Below, piece after piece: positions 10,887-22,896 of a stretch of 64,000 bases of DNA. The notes beneath the pieces are model-generated. The model did not search any database and was not told where the DNA came from. It saw only the letters and a program-made list of their open reading frames with translations. The stretch spans positions 22,614,477 to 22,678,476 of the forward strand of contig OU964918.1 of NCBI GenBank assembly GCA_918807975.1, written 5' to 3'. The DNA is from Aplidium turbinatum (lineage: Eukaryota > Chordata > Ascidiacea > Aplousobranchia > Polyclinidae). Positions within the stretch are counted from its first letter, which is position 1. Each line of letters opens with the position of its first letter. The translations under genes and the position numbers were made by a program.

Positions 10887-10974
10887 TAGTCGTACCCAAA
10901 ATCTACTTTCTTCGTTATTCTACCTTCAAAGAAGCATACTTAGGTAGGAAGTCTGGGTAGTGGGTACCATGAAA

Positions 10975-11185
10975 CGGGGTAAGATTGGGCCAGTTCTGAC
11001 CTTTGCAGTTTTGTAAAAAAATTGCAATGCCTCTGAATGAGCACTCTTAGTTTTGGTCAAAGTGTGGCCAATCTCACCCCTGGAAATGGGTGAGATTGGC
11101 CAAAATTGAAAATGTCCTTTAAACGATGTGAAATGAAGTTGATGGCTAATGAATCATCCCTAAAGCAGTGAGATTGGTCACATTG
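10975..11185. repeat. Repeat with reiterated GAGATTGGCC motif and hairpin
   Basis: GGCCAATCTCACCC (about 11067) and GGGTGAGATTGGCC (about 11090) form a perfect hairpin with a short loop. Related words GGTAAGATTGGGCC (about 10979) and GTGAGATTGGTCAC (about 11168) flank it. It starts near ACCATGAAACGGGGTAAGAT. Probably part of a transposon end; family unknown. Confidence 0.5.
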
Positions 11186-11373
11186 TGGATTTAAAACAAA
11201 TAGCAGACATAATACTAGATATACCGTATCGTACAAACTTTACAAAGAATCAAAAATATGACTCAAATTGTAAGCAATAAGGCGATACAGGGTGATACAG
11301 TAATGTCCTTGTCAATAGTCAACCTGGTTTGTTGTTAATATTAGTTTCTTTTATTGCATATATTATAATAAAT

Positions 11374-11500
11374 AAATCAAATATAGTTATTACTATCTGA
11401 ATTCTTAACATTTATTCTATGTGAATAAGACCCTTCTGATGATCCGTTTGAGGTGAAACAGGCTGTTAAGAATTGAGATAGTAATAACTATATTTGATTT
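11374..11500. repeat. Palindromic element with 36-bp arms and hammerhead-like loop
   Basis: Arms 11374-11409 and 11465-11500 are inverted copies with one mismatch (AAATCAAATATAGTTATTAC...). The 55-base loop contains CTGATGA (11436-11442), TCCGTTTGAGGT and GAAAC, then GGC and TGTT, the order of a hammerhead core with a tiny stem III. Stem II has only two clear pairs. The outer flank 11501-11575 matches the complement of 41993-42068, where the arms recur without the loop. Confidence 0.6.
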
Positions 11501-12010
11501 AATTCGCTCTGCTTTGCTTTTTTGCTTAGCATTAAGCACTTTTTGTAGTATTAATAGTTTTCATTGTTTTATTAATAAGTAAATGTTCTTTAAAGTTTGA
11601 TCAGTAGATTCACTAATTGGTGAATCTACTGTCTTGTCGACTGATACAGGTTAACTTGTTTGGATTGTTTCAGAACAGACATTGAGAAGAAAAAGTGCAA
11701 ATTTTTTGTAACATTTAAATTTTAAACATTTTTTTTCGTCGTTTTTTTATTTTGTTTTTGTTGGATGAGTGTAAAAAAATGACTCACATCCCTAGTTGCA
11801 CATCAATGTTTTTCCTAGCTTGATGCAAAACTAGTGATTATTGATAGACTTTTTGTAAAAATGCGACTCACATCTTTATTTACTAATATACTTACTTAGT
11901 CAAATTCCTTGTAAATTTATCATGGTTTGTGATTATTTGGTGGGTTGTTTTATGATACTCATGAAACAGCTTAACTTAAAAAAATATTAGTTTTTGAAGA
12001 TATTCTGCAG

Positions 12011-12124
12011 GTACAAGAACCACATCATGTTAAAGCTCATTGGGATTATTTGTTAGAAGAGATGAGATGGTTGGCTGCAGATTTCTCGCAAGAACGAAAG
12101 TGGAAGCGGGCTGCTGCTAGAAAG
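12011..12124 (+). CDS. SRCAP: SRCAP/Domino-type remodeller, exon a (start of HSA domain)
   Basis: The acceptor TATTCTGCAG ends at 12010 and the donor GTTTGT begins at 12125. The 38 codons (phase 0) read VQEPHHVKAHWDYLLEEMRW, then LAADFSQERKWKRAAARK. This is the start of the HSA domain of SRCAP/p400/Domino proteins (family pattern HWDYL.EEM.W...DF..ER.WK...A.K), which binds actin and actin-related proteins in SWR1-type complexes that deposit H2A.Z. The reading joins in frame to exon b 28.5 kb downstream, giving ARK-LVRMVL as in the family. EP400 is the main alternative, but the downstream linker favours SRCAP/Domino. The initiator methionine and upstream exons were not found. Confidence 0.9.
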
Positions 12125-12515
12125 GTTTGTTGTGTTTGAAAAGTATTTGTGTATAGGTAGTTGGTTAACTGGAAGTTGAAAAAACACTACTGTACTGCAA
12201 TTTTTCCAAAAGTTTTGAAAAGTTTAATTGTTAATGAATTCTTGCAGTTTAAGAGAAACTTTGAAGTTGAATCCTTCAAGGAGTTAAAAATCTAGGCTTC
12301 ATGGTAAACTAATCTAAACAATGTTACAATTCTACAAATTTTTCATTGTTTTAAGTTGAAGCTTGGCAACCGCAAGTCATTGAACAAAATTATTTCACAG
12401 AAGATGCAAAATTTTTAATGAATCACCAGAAAATTAAAAAAATTATAGGTATATATTTCATATAGGCAATTTTCATCCAGAGCTTCAAAAGAAGGGTGAC
12501 TTTGCAAAGTTTAAG
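12125..12515 (+). other. Start of the 28.5-kb SRCAP intron
   Basis: Intron between exon a and exon b (12125-40577). This first part shows no repeat or gene that I recognise. Confidence 0.6.
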
Positions 12516-12653
12516 ACTACTGGCATAGGCGCCGGGTTTTGAAAATTGCCGGGGGGGCAAACTTTCTAGCCGACCGATTGCTTACATTCAAAATGCTGAT
12601 GTTTGTTTGCGTCTATCTGCCATTGTATATCGCCAAGCTTTATAATGTAGACT

Positions 12654-13614
12654 CAGGCCTTGAAATTCACGGCAGACAAGTCCGCCGTCACAGCATGTGA
12701 TGTCCGTGAGAAGTACCATCTAGATCGGTCATATTTGTCCGCCGAGAAATAACACAGGAACTAGCGATACAAATAGTCGTTGCATGGCACGAACAATTGT
12801 TGCGATAATATATTTTCCAGCGCATTCTAGCGCGCATCTAGAAAATGTGAATACTGTATTCCTTAGCTTCCATTCAAGGAGGAAAACTTTCGATTTTTAT
12901 GTTGCTTCAACGATTGATGACATTGAATCAGCGTAACAAAAGTGAATTCTTTGCTAAGAATCGATAGGAGTACAGGTACTTCTACACTAATCACGCGCAA
13001 TGTAGTTCAAGTTTTACGTCACAATGTCTGGCTTTGATCTCCGAGCAATATTGATACGGCAAGGTTGGTTACTAAATTAGATTATACAAGTAGGCTATTA
13101 CAGCAAGATGCAACAAAATTTGTAAAGTTTTAGTATTACAGTGAGAAAGAAAAGACCCAAGGAATATTCACTTTTGCTCACATGACACGCAAAAATAAAC
13201 TTAAAGAAAAAAGCCTGTGAAACTTTGCACAGCAGAAAATAGTAGCGTTAGTGTAGAAATTTTCCGACTCCTGCCCAGAGCATTGTGACGCAATAAGCCA
13301 CACGACCTCGTTCGGTGGAAGTTGATCAGTTATGTGACGTATTGACCAGCTACACGGCGCTTTGACTTTTCAAGCGCAAGTCGTTGGTCCGATGAAAGCC
13401 TTTCAGAGTGACTTTACTGATTTTTAAAAAGTCTTCTAAAACCGTAGTTATAGTTCTGAAATGGCAAAGAATTATTATCAAGATAAAGTGATTAAGCATG
13501 ACGATCGACGGCTAAAAGTGGTGTGTCCGCCGTGAGACTTGGTTTGTCCGCCGAGATAGCTGCTCAGACCGGACATGTTTGTCCGCCGTCAACAAAAACG
13601 AATTTCGAGGCCTG
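12654..13614. mobile_element. CAGGCCTCG-family transposon, copy 2
   Basis: Starts CAGGCCTTGAAATTC and ends GAATTTCGAGGCCTG. The same interior as copy 1 lies in the same orientation, with subterminal GTCCGCCG motifs. Flanking target bases (TAGACT and TGGGCT) no longer match well, so it may be older or its junctions may have changed. Confidence 0.85.
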
Positions 13615-14919
13615 TGGGCTACTTCGAATTATATGCTGGTCACTTTAACTCTTTGAAGGTTGGGAGGGGGGCTGTCAATTCAACTTTTTTGTATCAACAG
13701 TTGTATCTCTAAAACCACTGAGGCTGCGACTACGAGATTTCTTGACTTTTCCTAACTTTCATTCACCTCTATTGAGCTGAAATTTTGAGCGAATAACGGT
13801 TATAAATTGAGAGATATAAGGCATTTCTCAGCACATCCTCTGAAATATTTCATATTCTATTGTTCAAAATTTTCCCACCGGCTGGATGAAAGTAATTAAT
13901 TTGGCCCATGTCTCGTTAATCCTAACTGTTTCACAGGGTGAAGGGAATTGGCTGTATGGGTGGACCTTTTGTTCTCACCATGGCTTATAAGCAATATAGT
14001 AAAAGCTTCAACTTTGATATGATGAGTTGCCGTCGCTTGCGGTTGAAATTGCGTAAATTAAACATAAGACTTGGTGCCAATGCATCTAGTTCTAGCGCGA
14101 CAATTGTTTTTCGCAGACAATGATGTCCTTTCAATCAAACAAAGCATACAACGCTATTGCAATGACTCAGCGTCATTTGGAGTAGATTTGATGTAAAATG
14201 TGAGATAAGTATTGAAAGTGATCGACTTGTTTCTTTTGATTGCATTTTCCTTTCTGTGACATATTCAACGTTGTGGACTGTTTTTATATTGCTCTGTTTG
14301 GGCCACAATGTTTTTATGAATAATTTGAAATTTAGCTACTGTAGAAGCTGCGCTGTACCATATTATGATTTTGGTTTCAAATCTTTCCTTCTGTCCGACA
14401 CACTATCAAAAGCAGAAAAGGCGTCAATGCTCCCAGAGATAATTTTATTATATAGATTATCAGTTTCATGCACATGTTTTCATGCAGCGTTATAATGTTG
14501 ATTTGCAAGCCACGTGGCGTTCATGGTCATAACGCAACATTGCAGAAACAGCCAATATTGATACCAGGTAGGCCCACTAATTATTATGCCGCTTTCGTTG
14601 AATCTACGTCGCTAAACGACGAAATTGTGCAAACGCCTGTTGGATTTCCCTTCTACGTGTGGTTTATCACAAACGTGAAAGCATTGCTCAAGAAGCTAAT
14701 CTGAATCACCATAGATAACCATAACATTCATATAGTTTCATCATCAGTAAATATGTAAAGTGCCCTCTGATTGCAAAACTTCACAATTTTGACAACGGTC
14801 TGACAATTTATTATATTGCAAAGTTTTGATTTATTCTTGACTTCTATAATTATGTGTAACAGTTTTTTTCTAACTAGTTTGTATGTGACTAACAATTTGT
14901 TTCATTATACATTTTCTTT
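13615..14919. other. Non-coding interior of the long hAT
   Basis: Several short open frames occur (for example 13938-14123 and 14468-14704), but none resembles a known protein or another repeat in the window. I treat them as chance ORFs. Confidence 0.4.
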
Positions 14920-15122
14920 GGGTCTGCTACTATTCGGTGAGTCCGATTCGGTGAGTCTCTAACCTCTATCCCCTAACCTCTAACCCCTAACCCTAAAACG
15001 GCAATGATAATTAGGCTACGGTACCCAATAATTAAAAAAAAAAATTAAAAAAATTACTAAATAGGGATCAGACTCACCAAATCGGACTCACCGAATCGGA
15101 CTCACCGAAACGGGCCATTCCG
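14920..15122. mobile_element. 203-bp MITE with TCGGTGAGTCCGA termini and 9-bp duplication
   Basis: Starts GGGTCTGCTACTATTCGG and ends GAAACGGGCCATTCCG. It is flanked by identical 9-mers ATTTTCTTT (14911-14919 and 15123-15131). The termini reiterate TCGGTGAGTCCGA (twice at left, three times at right). The centre holds CTAACCTCTAACCCCTAACC, resembling a degenerate telomere repeat. Shares its ends with the 4.6-kb element at 43482-48071. A 9-bp duplication is typical of Mutator-like elements. Confidence 0.85.
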
Positions 15123-15187
15123 ATTTTCTTTAGTATTTCAACGCCATTATGAAAACATATTACTTCGTTTTCAACTTTAAATAAAAC

Positions 15188-17160
15188 ATGGCAAGGCAAG
15201 GATTTAGTGCTGAAGAAATACTGCAACATGTTTTACTGGATTCTGACGACGAAAGCCAGACGGATGATTTGGAGGATTTATGGTACTCCAATTCAGATGA
15301 AGAAGCAGATTCTTCTCCGTCAACTTCCGCAACAGCGATTCCGATCGAGATTGACGACCAGCTACCTTCCATGGGCGATGTTCAACCGGAGTTTGCACCA
15401 CCACAACGGATTATAACATCGAAAAGACTAGTGAACAGCATAGATTCCTCTCTCGACATGAACAACTACGATGATGTTGAGTTTCCCGACACACTGAAGT
15501 CTTATACAACTTTTGTAAAAAAGCCAAAGAACAGACAAGACGGCTGCGTCAGCATTACTTGGTCTAATGCGAGGCCGGTGCACAATGGGAGAAGGGGCCG
15601 AGCTAACATTATATCTGGCCCGACTGGTGTTAGAGGTGAAGCCAAAGAAGCCCAGACTCCTCGGCAAGCATGGGAACTATTTTTTTCTTAAACATTTTGA
15701 ACATTATTGTTCAAGAAACAAATAGAAATATTGCCACACTCATTTCTCAATTGCCAGAGAGAATTTTAGATGACAGCAGGTACTGCTATTTTGGCCCAAC
15801 CAACAACGAGGAGATGCTGGCCTTTGTTGGATTGGGGTATTTTCGGGGGCTTTTAGGACAGGCTGGTCATTCCACGGATGTATTGTTCAATCAACTGCAA
15901 GGGCATCCCGTGTTTAGTGCAACAATGAGCAAGAACCGCTTTAAATTTTTAATTTCGAACATTTTGTTTGACAACCAAAATACTAGGCCGCAACGTTGGA
16001 AGAATGACCGGTTTGCCGCATGTCGAGTTGCTTTCGAAATGTTTAACGAAAACTGCGGCAAACATGTCATTCCAGGTGACTACTTGTCGTTGGACGAAAC
16101 GCTATACCCCATGAGGACACAAATTGCCTTCAAGCAATATAATCCAAACAAGCCTGCGAAATATGGCCTTCTGTTCAAGTCGGTAAACGCCAGCAGATTC
16201 CCATACACATTTACGGCATCGGTTTATTCAGGTAAACCGAAGGAAAAGCCATTTCATTTTTACGTTTGTGGAACAGAAGAAGTGGTAAAGGAATGGTGAT
16301 GTGCCTGGAACAACACGGTGACCTTCAAGGTCGGAATATTTCGTATGACCGCTTGTACACCTCCATACCACTCGCGCAGTGGTTGCTTGACAGGGGTATA
16401 ATATAACGTCAGTGGGAACCCTCAACGCTATACGTAGAGGAATACCCCTGGAAGTGAAGCAAGTGAGTGGTAGGGAGGAATTTTCAGACGAAATTTATTG
16501 GCAGACGAGTGAGGCTGATCTCAGCCTACATTCTTATGTAGTAAAAACGAAGAGTTCTGGCATGCGGAATATGTTGATGTTGACGACCATGCAACCTCTA
16601 TTGGGGATTACCAAGGATGACGGCAAAAAGAAGCCAGGCTTGTATAAGTTTTACGACTTCACAAAGGGTGGCACCGATATCATCGACCAAAGGATGGGTT
16701 CATTCACGTGCAAAGTGAAGTTCACACGGTGGACAACTACTGCGTTTGCTTGTTTTTTGGATACTTGCCGCGTCAACGCATCTACAGTTTTAGCACTAAA
16801 TGAAGGGACTGATCCACGCAAGTGAAAATCCTTCGACTTCGGTTGGGCAGTGGCCATGGAACTCGTGAAGCCATTGATAAAGTCGCGATCTCTCCAGGGC
16901 CTGAACTATCACACCATAGCCTACATAAGATTGAAGCAGTAATAGGGAAACAACCTTCAACAACCCCTGTATCAACTTCAAGCGGCAGAAATGCCACCCT
17001 GCCCCAACTATCGTCGACATGACGTAGATGCGACGTATGCAAACACGCTATTATGGGAGATAAACTACCAAAAAACCGTGGCCAATGTCAGTGCTGTGAA
17101 AAGCCTTTATGCCCTGCACATTCCATACGAGTATATCAAGCTTGCTTTTACCCAGTATAA
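15188..17160 (+). pseudogene. piggyBac-type transposase (DDE_Tnp_1_7), full length but broken
   Basis: Segments lie in order on the plus strand. 15188-15691 is an acidic N-terminus (LLDSDDESQTDDLEDLWYSN), as usual in this family. 15670-16299 carries the core, with MLAFVGLGYFRGL, then PGDYLSLDETLYPMRTQ (first catalytic Asp) and KYGLLFKSVNA. About 16310-16400 gives ISYDRLYTSIPLAQWLLDRG (second Asp). 16412-16825 includes KGGTDIIDQRMGSFTCK (third Asp region) and RWTTTAFACFLD. About 17021-17150 is a cysteine-rich tail, RCDVCK...QCQCCEKPLCPAHS, the C-terminal zinc-binding domain of piggyBac transposases. At least three frame changes or stops separate these, so no functional product is expected. I could not find clean TTAA-flanked terminal repeats. 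Confidence 0.85.
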
Positions 17161-17249
17161 ACTATTTGAATGATTGCGGTTTTATAAAGTTTGGCTTCAA
17201 CCACAGCCTAAATAAAATGCAGGGCTCAATGAAAGATTTTCCTTTTTTC

Positions 17250-17340
17250 CTTTCATTAGACAGATAGCTATTTTTACGTTGCTTCAACATATGAAGACGT
17301 TGAATACTTGTAAACATGCGCGGTTTTGCAATCATCAAAA
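17250..17340. repeat. Small palindromic repeat (TTCAACGTC type)
   Basis: TTTTTACGTTGCTTCAACAT and AGACGTTGAATACTTGTAAA face each other. Related to the better-preserved copies at 19262-19352, 34625-34712 and 44524-44617. Confidence 0.5.
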
Positions 17341-17764
17341 TCATCTATCCTTGTTTTGTATAAAAAATGGGTCATAAAACTAATCGTAACACTCAATGTA
17401 AAATTCAGCATTTTTATGTGCTGAAACAGTATTGTATTCATATTTTATTAATCCATTTTCTATTTAGAAAATATCAATATAATGCGGTTTGAACATAGCT
17501 GAATTTTAGCACGGATACAACGACTGATTTTATGATTACAGAATTTTTGCCGATGCCGATTCTTAAATATTTTTGGTTAAATGATTAAAGCTACTTTTAG
17601 TTGGCGCTTTACAAGTGGTTGCGATTTTGTTACAAGTTGCTGCCTTTGAAGTGTCTTAAAGCGTTCACTTTGTCGCCTGCTCTAGACAGCGTGATTTCAG
17701 TGACTTTCAGTGACTACGAATTTTACAACGATTAAACAATAATTACAAAGAACATTTCCGCTTT

Positions 17765-18060
17765 TTAATATTCAAAATAAAAGCACGTAAATTAAAATGC
17801 AATAACATCAACTTTTCTCCAGTTGCTGGAGTAAGCCTGTTCCGTTGAGGCGTAAAAATATTGCCACCTGTGCTAAAAATTCGTTCGCTTTCGATCGACG
17901 ATGGTGGTGACAGAAAAGCGATTTATTTGCAATTTTGCTCAGCTCAGGAAACATTGTTTGCTTTCCACCAAAGCATTACATCAACATCTCTTAGTGGAAG
18001 TGACAATGTGCAATATTTTTTCATTTCATCTTCAGTGCATTTGGCTGTAACATAGTCCGT
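17765..18060 (-). pseudogene. hAT transposase C-terminal (dimerisation) region
   Basis: The minus strand in two frames gives DVDVMLWWKANNVSELSKIA..., then ERIFSTGGNIFTPQRNRLTP and ATGEKLMLLHF. This WW......P.L..LA..L, SER.FS..G.I.T..R..L.P pattern is the classic hAT C-terminal dimerisation domain (ZBED1-like branch). Frame changes are visible in ~300 bp. Confidence 0.75.
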
Positions 18061-18342
18061 TTCATGGGTTGAACAAACAATCGAGTGATTATTGCGCAAA
18101 CGAGGTAATCTTTTTTCACGTGTTTACTAAGCGACAAGATTAATTCACTGCAATTCAGCGTCTGAAAATATATAACTGTCAACTTCACACGTTGTTTTCC
18201 ATTGACGCCCTTTGTTTTTTTCTAAAAGTGTTTTGAATCTTTCAGACAGTTGCTCTCATTTTCTTTGCAGTTTATACTCCCTCGCTTTTTCTCTTCTTGC
18301 TTTTAGCGCATCGTGTACTGCAAGCTAATGACTATTATGTAA

Positions 18343-19593
18343 CAGACGAAATCGGTTAATAGTATACTGCTTAAACGTATCAATCGTTTATTTGAATTAA
18401 AACCTGAAATCCCAAACCAAATCCAATCTAATGTTAAGTAAAAACATCGGTTAAGCGCATACCGCTTAAAAGAATAAGTCGGATAAAAGCATCAGGATTT
18501 GCTTCACGTTTGCCTACTTCATTCGTTTAATTGTATAATTGTACCCGTAAGCAAGAAGAGAATGTCTCTTTTTGTCTGCAATTTTCAAAGGCGAAATGAA
18601 GCAAAGGTGTGACAGACACAAGCGATCAAAACAAAGACAAGTGTCTGTAATCCCAGGCCATAATCTTATGTGCTAGACATCGCACTGCAAACAACCAATT
18701 TTCGCACAGCTGGGTTTCATTAAAACAGAAGAGCAGACAAAAGGAATAATCACACTTCCTAATAAAAAGTTTAAATGCTTTTGATGTCATCCGTCGGCGA
18801 CTGGCCTTCCAAGGAATGGACGCCGACGAATTATTTCGGCTTGAGAGGGAAACATGTCCAAAAGTTTAAACCAAAAAACTTTGGAGAATTTTTTTAAAAT
18901 TGCTGAATAAAAGTAGCCTACTGTTGTGAAATGCAGTGCGTAATTTCATTTGTGCAGTTTCGTTCAGTTGAAGAACACTGCACATTAATTATTTTACCAG
19001 ACAGCGCAAAAAACTTGAAAAAAAAAACTTTGTGATTTCAAAACAAACAATAAGTGTGAGCTGTGTTTTTCTACTATACCCCTATTTTTGTAGGCCACAT
19101 TCCGTTCTCAAAACTACACAGCTGGTAGGCTAAAAATAGCACGCTTGAATCAAAAACTTCAATGGCCAAAGTTCGCGTTGTGACGTCACAGAGATCGGTG
19201 AGATGAAAACAAGTCCGATTGCAGCAGTTTGCAGAAAAATGCTTTGATCGTTCAAGCTCTTCCCAGTCAGCAAAGCTGGTCTTTTTTACATTGATTCAAC
19301 GTCTGCAGACAATAAATCAATGTAAAAAGAACCAGTTTTGCTGGCTGGAACATATCGCATAGTGTTATGTAACAGAAAACTAGTAAACTCTTTAAAGTTT
19401 AACCAGAATTGTAAACAGTTGTAGGAAGTATCAGTTTGTAATGTGCGTTGCAGCCTAGTCAGCATAGACGTCTTCTCAACAATTACGTCATTCACCACGA
19501 ACCTTTTTTTTAACAAATTGGTTAAACGAATCAATCGTATAATCGTATCAAAACGTCTGGCAAATAGGTGATACGATTAACCGATTTCGTCTG
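18343..19593. mobile_element. Element with perfect 18-bp inverted ends and TAA duplication
   Basis: CAGACGAAATCGGTTAAT at the left and ATTAACCGATTTCGTCTG at the right are perfect inverted copies, each flanked by TAA. A 3-bp TWA target is typical of PIF/Harbinger-type elements, but no transposase is present. It also contains the palindromic repeat at 19262-19352. Confidence 0.65.
19262..19352. repeat. Small palindromic repeat (ACATTGATTCAACGTC type)
   Basis: CAGTCAGCAAAGCTGGTC, TTTTTTACATTGATTCAACG and TCTGCAGAC are followed by the inverted TCAATGTAAAAAGAACCAG, then TTTTGCTGGCTGG. This is the best-preserved copy of a ~90-bp palindrome found at several places in the window. Confidence 0.7.
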
Positions 19594-19957
19594 TAATCCA
19601 TTTCTCCGTTAACTTCTAACTTTGTGTAATCATTCAACTTTTATATTTTATCTGGTCTGATTTTCTCTTTGAACGTTTTTCGTCATTTTAAAGAAACAAA
19701 GTATTTTGATCTCGTGCCTACTAAACAAGAGTTTACAAAATGGCGGACAATCGTCATAATTTAGACTACCGCTCTCCGAATGGTAGTTGACGCTGATGCG
19801 GTTGTTCAAAGAAGCCGTTCTGTGATCGGTATTTCCACGCGCTCGCGCTACTTTTGATTAGGAAACTTTGATAAAGAATCGGCAATTTTTTCCGATGCCG
19901 ATTCTCCAAAAATTGCCGATACCTGCCAATTCCGATGCCGATTAATCGGCACATCCT

Positions 19958-20803
19958 TAGAGAGAAGTATTCTAATTGCAAACCCGTGCATGTTTACACC
20001 GTCTTGCGATGTTGAATTGCTGCATTCCGGTATTACTGTAACCAAATCAAAATACTTATCAATATTTTGCTGCCAAACTGACATTTTTATCGCATAAACG
20101 CCCATTAGGCAGCTTCTTTGTAAAGTATTTCTCCAGGTTCACAATGATTTGACGCATAATAAATACTGCGTTGAATAAATGTAAATATTGTTTGGATTTT
20201 AGTGTGTGTGGGGTATGTATCGAGGAGCTTATTGAATCCACAAGAAAATTACCAGTTTTGCCCGAGGCATTACAGATTTTGCTTCTGCAGAAAAGCGTTG
20301 TGACCTTCTGTTAATTAATGAACCGTAACTGTTTTATTTTGTATTTCTTTCTGACTTCTGTTTAGTAGAGCATCATCGACTTTATCTTGTAATTTTACTC
20401 CTAGATAGCCTTGTACTGTATTTAGCCGAGTTCACATTGAACTTACATTGAGAGACGCTGTTGCAACTACAATACATAGCATTTAAACCACCTTTTTTGT
20501 CGCACGACCTTCTATTTGTTTTGTGGATTACATAATAGTATTTGATAAACACCACCCTGCTGCTTCAGCTGGTCTACATTTTTTAATAAAGCGTAGGAGT
20601 TGCTGTTCTCGGAACTGAGGTCACAAGATTGTAATCCAAATTGGTGTGACGCACGTTCAGCAATCTCATTATTGCATGTAATTGATGAAGCATTGTTCAT
20701 TTAGTCAAGCAGCGAGCTTATGTTTGAGCGTGGGAAAAGTTATTATTTTGCATGAAAAATATAGATTCAATTTGTGATTATGTAAAAAAAATTTAATCAC
20801 AAC
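19958..20803. other. No recognisable gene
   Basis: AT-rich DNA within the long hAT span. Short open frames here are not supported by any recognisable motif. Confidence 0.4.
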
Positions 20804-22178
20804 ATTGCAATTAGAGATGTACTGATATATCAGATTATCAGTATCGGTGATATCGGCCATTTTTTGAGTATCGGCATCGGCAAAATTTGGCCGATACTGT
20901 GGCCGATACTAAACACGTAAAAAAGGCGTTTGCTGCGGATTTTCTACAGAAGCAAAGATATAATTTTTTTAAAGTAGTAACTAACGTCACATTGATGTAG
21001 AAAAATAACAACCTGTTCAAATTTTTGCTACGTCACACTCCCATGATTTCTTGCGCGCAAGTTTTAACATTGGTTGCTTAGAGTGATTCTTTCACTTAAA
21101 CAAAACATTTTGTTTCAGCGGTTTTGCGTTGTTCGATTCTTAAGTTGTGTAAGGAGACTCAATTTCTCCAATACTGTATTTATCAGTTGTGTTTCTTTTT
21201 TACTCTCAGCAGAGTATAAAACTTGTAAAAGTTTTTCATCCATACAACGTTATGAATTAAATTATTATATCTCAAATCGGCATAATAACGTGACATCATC
21301 TAAACGTAACAGAAAGAGCGAAGAGCAAGTATCACTATAAAAAAAAACACAAAAATGCAACGCAAATAGGCAACATCAAAAGACATAGATGTTCTTTGAC
21401 TTGTCAGCAGCAAGTAGGGATAACTGTGGCTGTGGGAGTTTGTTGCGCTGCCTACTCTGACATTGTTTAAGCTTGATGAGTTTATTACAACGAAAGGTGG
21501 AAATTAAATCACAAACTGATAGAACCAACTTACTAAAAACAACCAAGTTACATGTTTTTTTTGAAACGTTTAGCAACGTAAAAACGATGCAAAATTATAC
21601 ATTTTTGCTACCTTAGTAGTCTTGGCCTGGCAAAAGCTTCTCAACCAAACGACAAGCGCCCTTAGGGGTAGAACCTTGGACATACTGATATCCAATTGAA
21701 CGAACCCGAACCATCAGATGTTAGGTTGTCCGTCCAATTGTGGCCATTTCAGCATTCAGCCAGAGAGTTGATTATTACTTTAAACTTTTTTTGGTAATTA
21801 CACAACAAACAAGAGCAATAGCAGTGGTGGGAAGTTGCATTTTTCCTTTGTTCCGAGAAACGCAACCTTGATGAAGTCATGAACAGCGTAGCTTCTGATT
21901 GGTTGATGGTTCGTGGTTCAATGGGATATCAGTATGTTAAAGTGCCTACCGCCCTTAGGTTGCATATTACTTGTCGAATAGTTTTTGTACGACTACACAA
22001 ATGACTTGGTTTACATTTTACATCTTATTATCAATTATGATTGCCTATTTGGAGAGTTTGCGCAAACCCTGTATTAATTTTTCAGAAACCCCAATTCTGA
22101 TATCATGTTTCTTCTCTTATACCCCAGTTCTCAATCACGGTGGCCTTTCATTACTAAAACCTACTATTACGACACAAC

Positions 22179-22667
22179 TAGGGATGCACAATACAGAATA
22201 CCTGGCTATTCTAGAATATTCTAGAATAATTAATTTCGAATCTATTCTGAAATTACACGACAATTTTTTCCAAATAATATTGAACAAAAAGCAAAAATAT
22301 TTGTACTTTATTTTGAATTGTATTAGTATCACGTGTCAAACAGAGTACAACATATGATAAATCAAGCATCATACGATGCATCATCATACGGTCACACGGA
22401 AACGCACTGCGTGTCTGCAGTTCTGATAACTGCACAAACCCTATGAAGGAAGAAAAAAGTCGCTTGGAACAAACAGTCCATGAAGAAAAAAGTCGGCGCG
22501 CAAGACGGAAAATATCAACTTTACATTGTTTAACGTATCACACTGTTCAATGTTTATTTAGGAAATTTATTTTCGAATCCTGATATCCGAAAAGAAACTG
22601 CAAATGCGATTCGAATACATTGAGATTCGAATCTCTAAGATTCGATATTCTGTATTGTGCATCCCTA
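22179..22667. mobile_element. hAT-like MITE nested in the element at 20812-23134
   Basis: TAGGGATGCACAATACAGAA at the left, and TTCTGTATTGTGCATCCCTA at the right, are perfect inverted ends. Flanks GACACAAC and GACACATT match at 6 of 8 positions. The interior is rich in ATTCGAAT and TTCTAGAATA palindromes. Confidence 0.8.
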
Positions 22668-22896
22668 GACACATTTGAAGTTCCCCTTGCTGTTCTATAA
22701 ATTTCCAAATTTGGTTGGTTTTGTGGCGTATTTTGGAATTTATTTATTGTAAGCGCCAAACTTGAACACAACTAATTTTGAATTTAGGGGATTTTTTGGT
22801 TTTAGACTAATTTGTCACTGTGTCAGTCGCGGTGGTGCCACGGCTTGTGGTTTAGCACAAGATCTTGTGGGTTTTACTTTTGATCTTGTGCTTTAA

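Larger units (their letters stand above)
17540..19957 (-). mobile_element. hAT remnant with GCCGATGCCGATT subterminal repeats
   Basis: TTGCCGATGCCGATTCTTAA (about 17545) at the left and CCGATGCCGATTAATCGGCA...CATCCTTA (about 19920-19957) at the right resemble ends of widely distributed hAT elements. The minus strand carries a hAT transposase tail at 17765-18060. The true left terminus was not found, so no target duplication could be tested. A MITE (18343-19593) lies inside. Confidence 0.55.
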
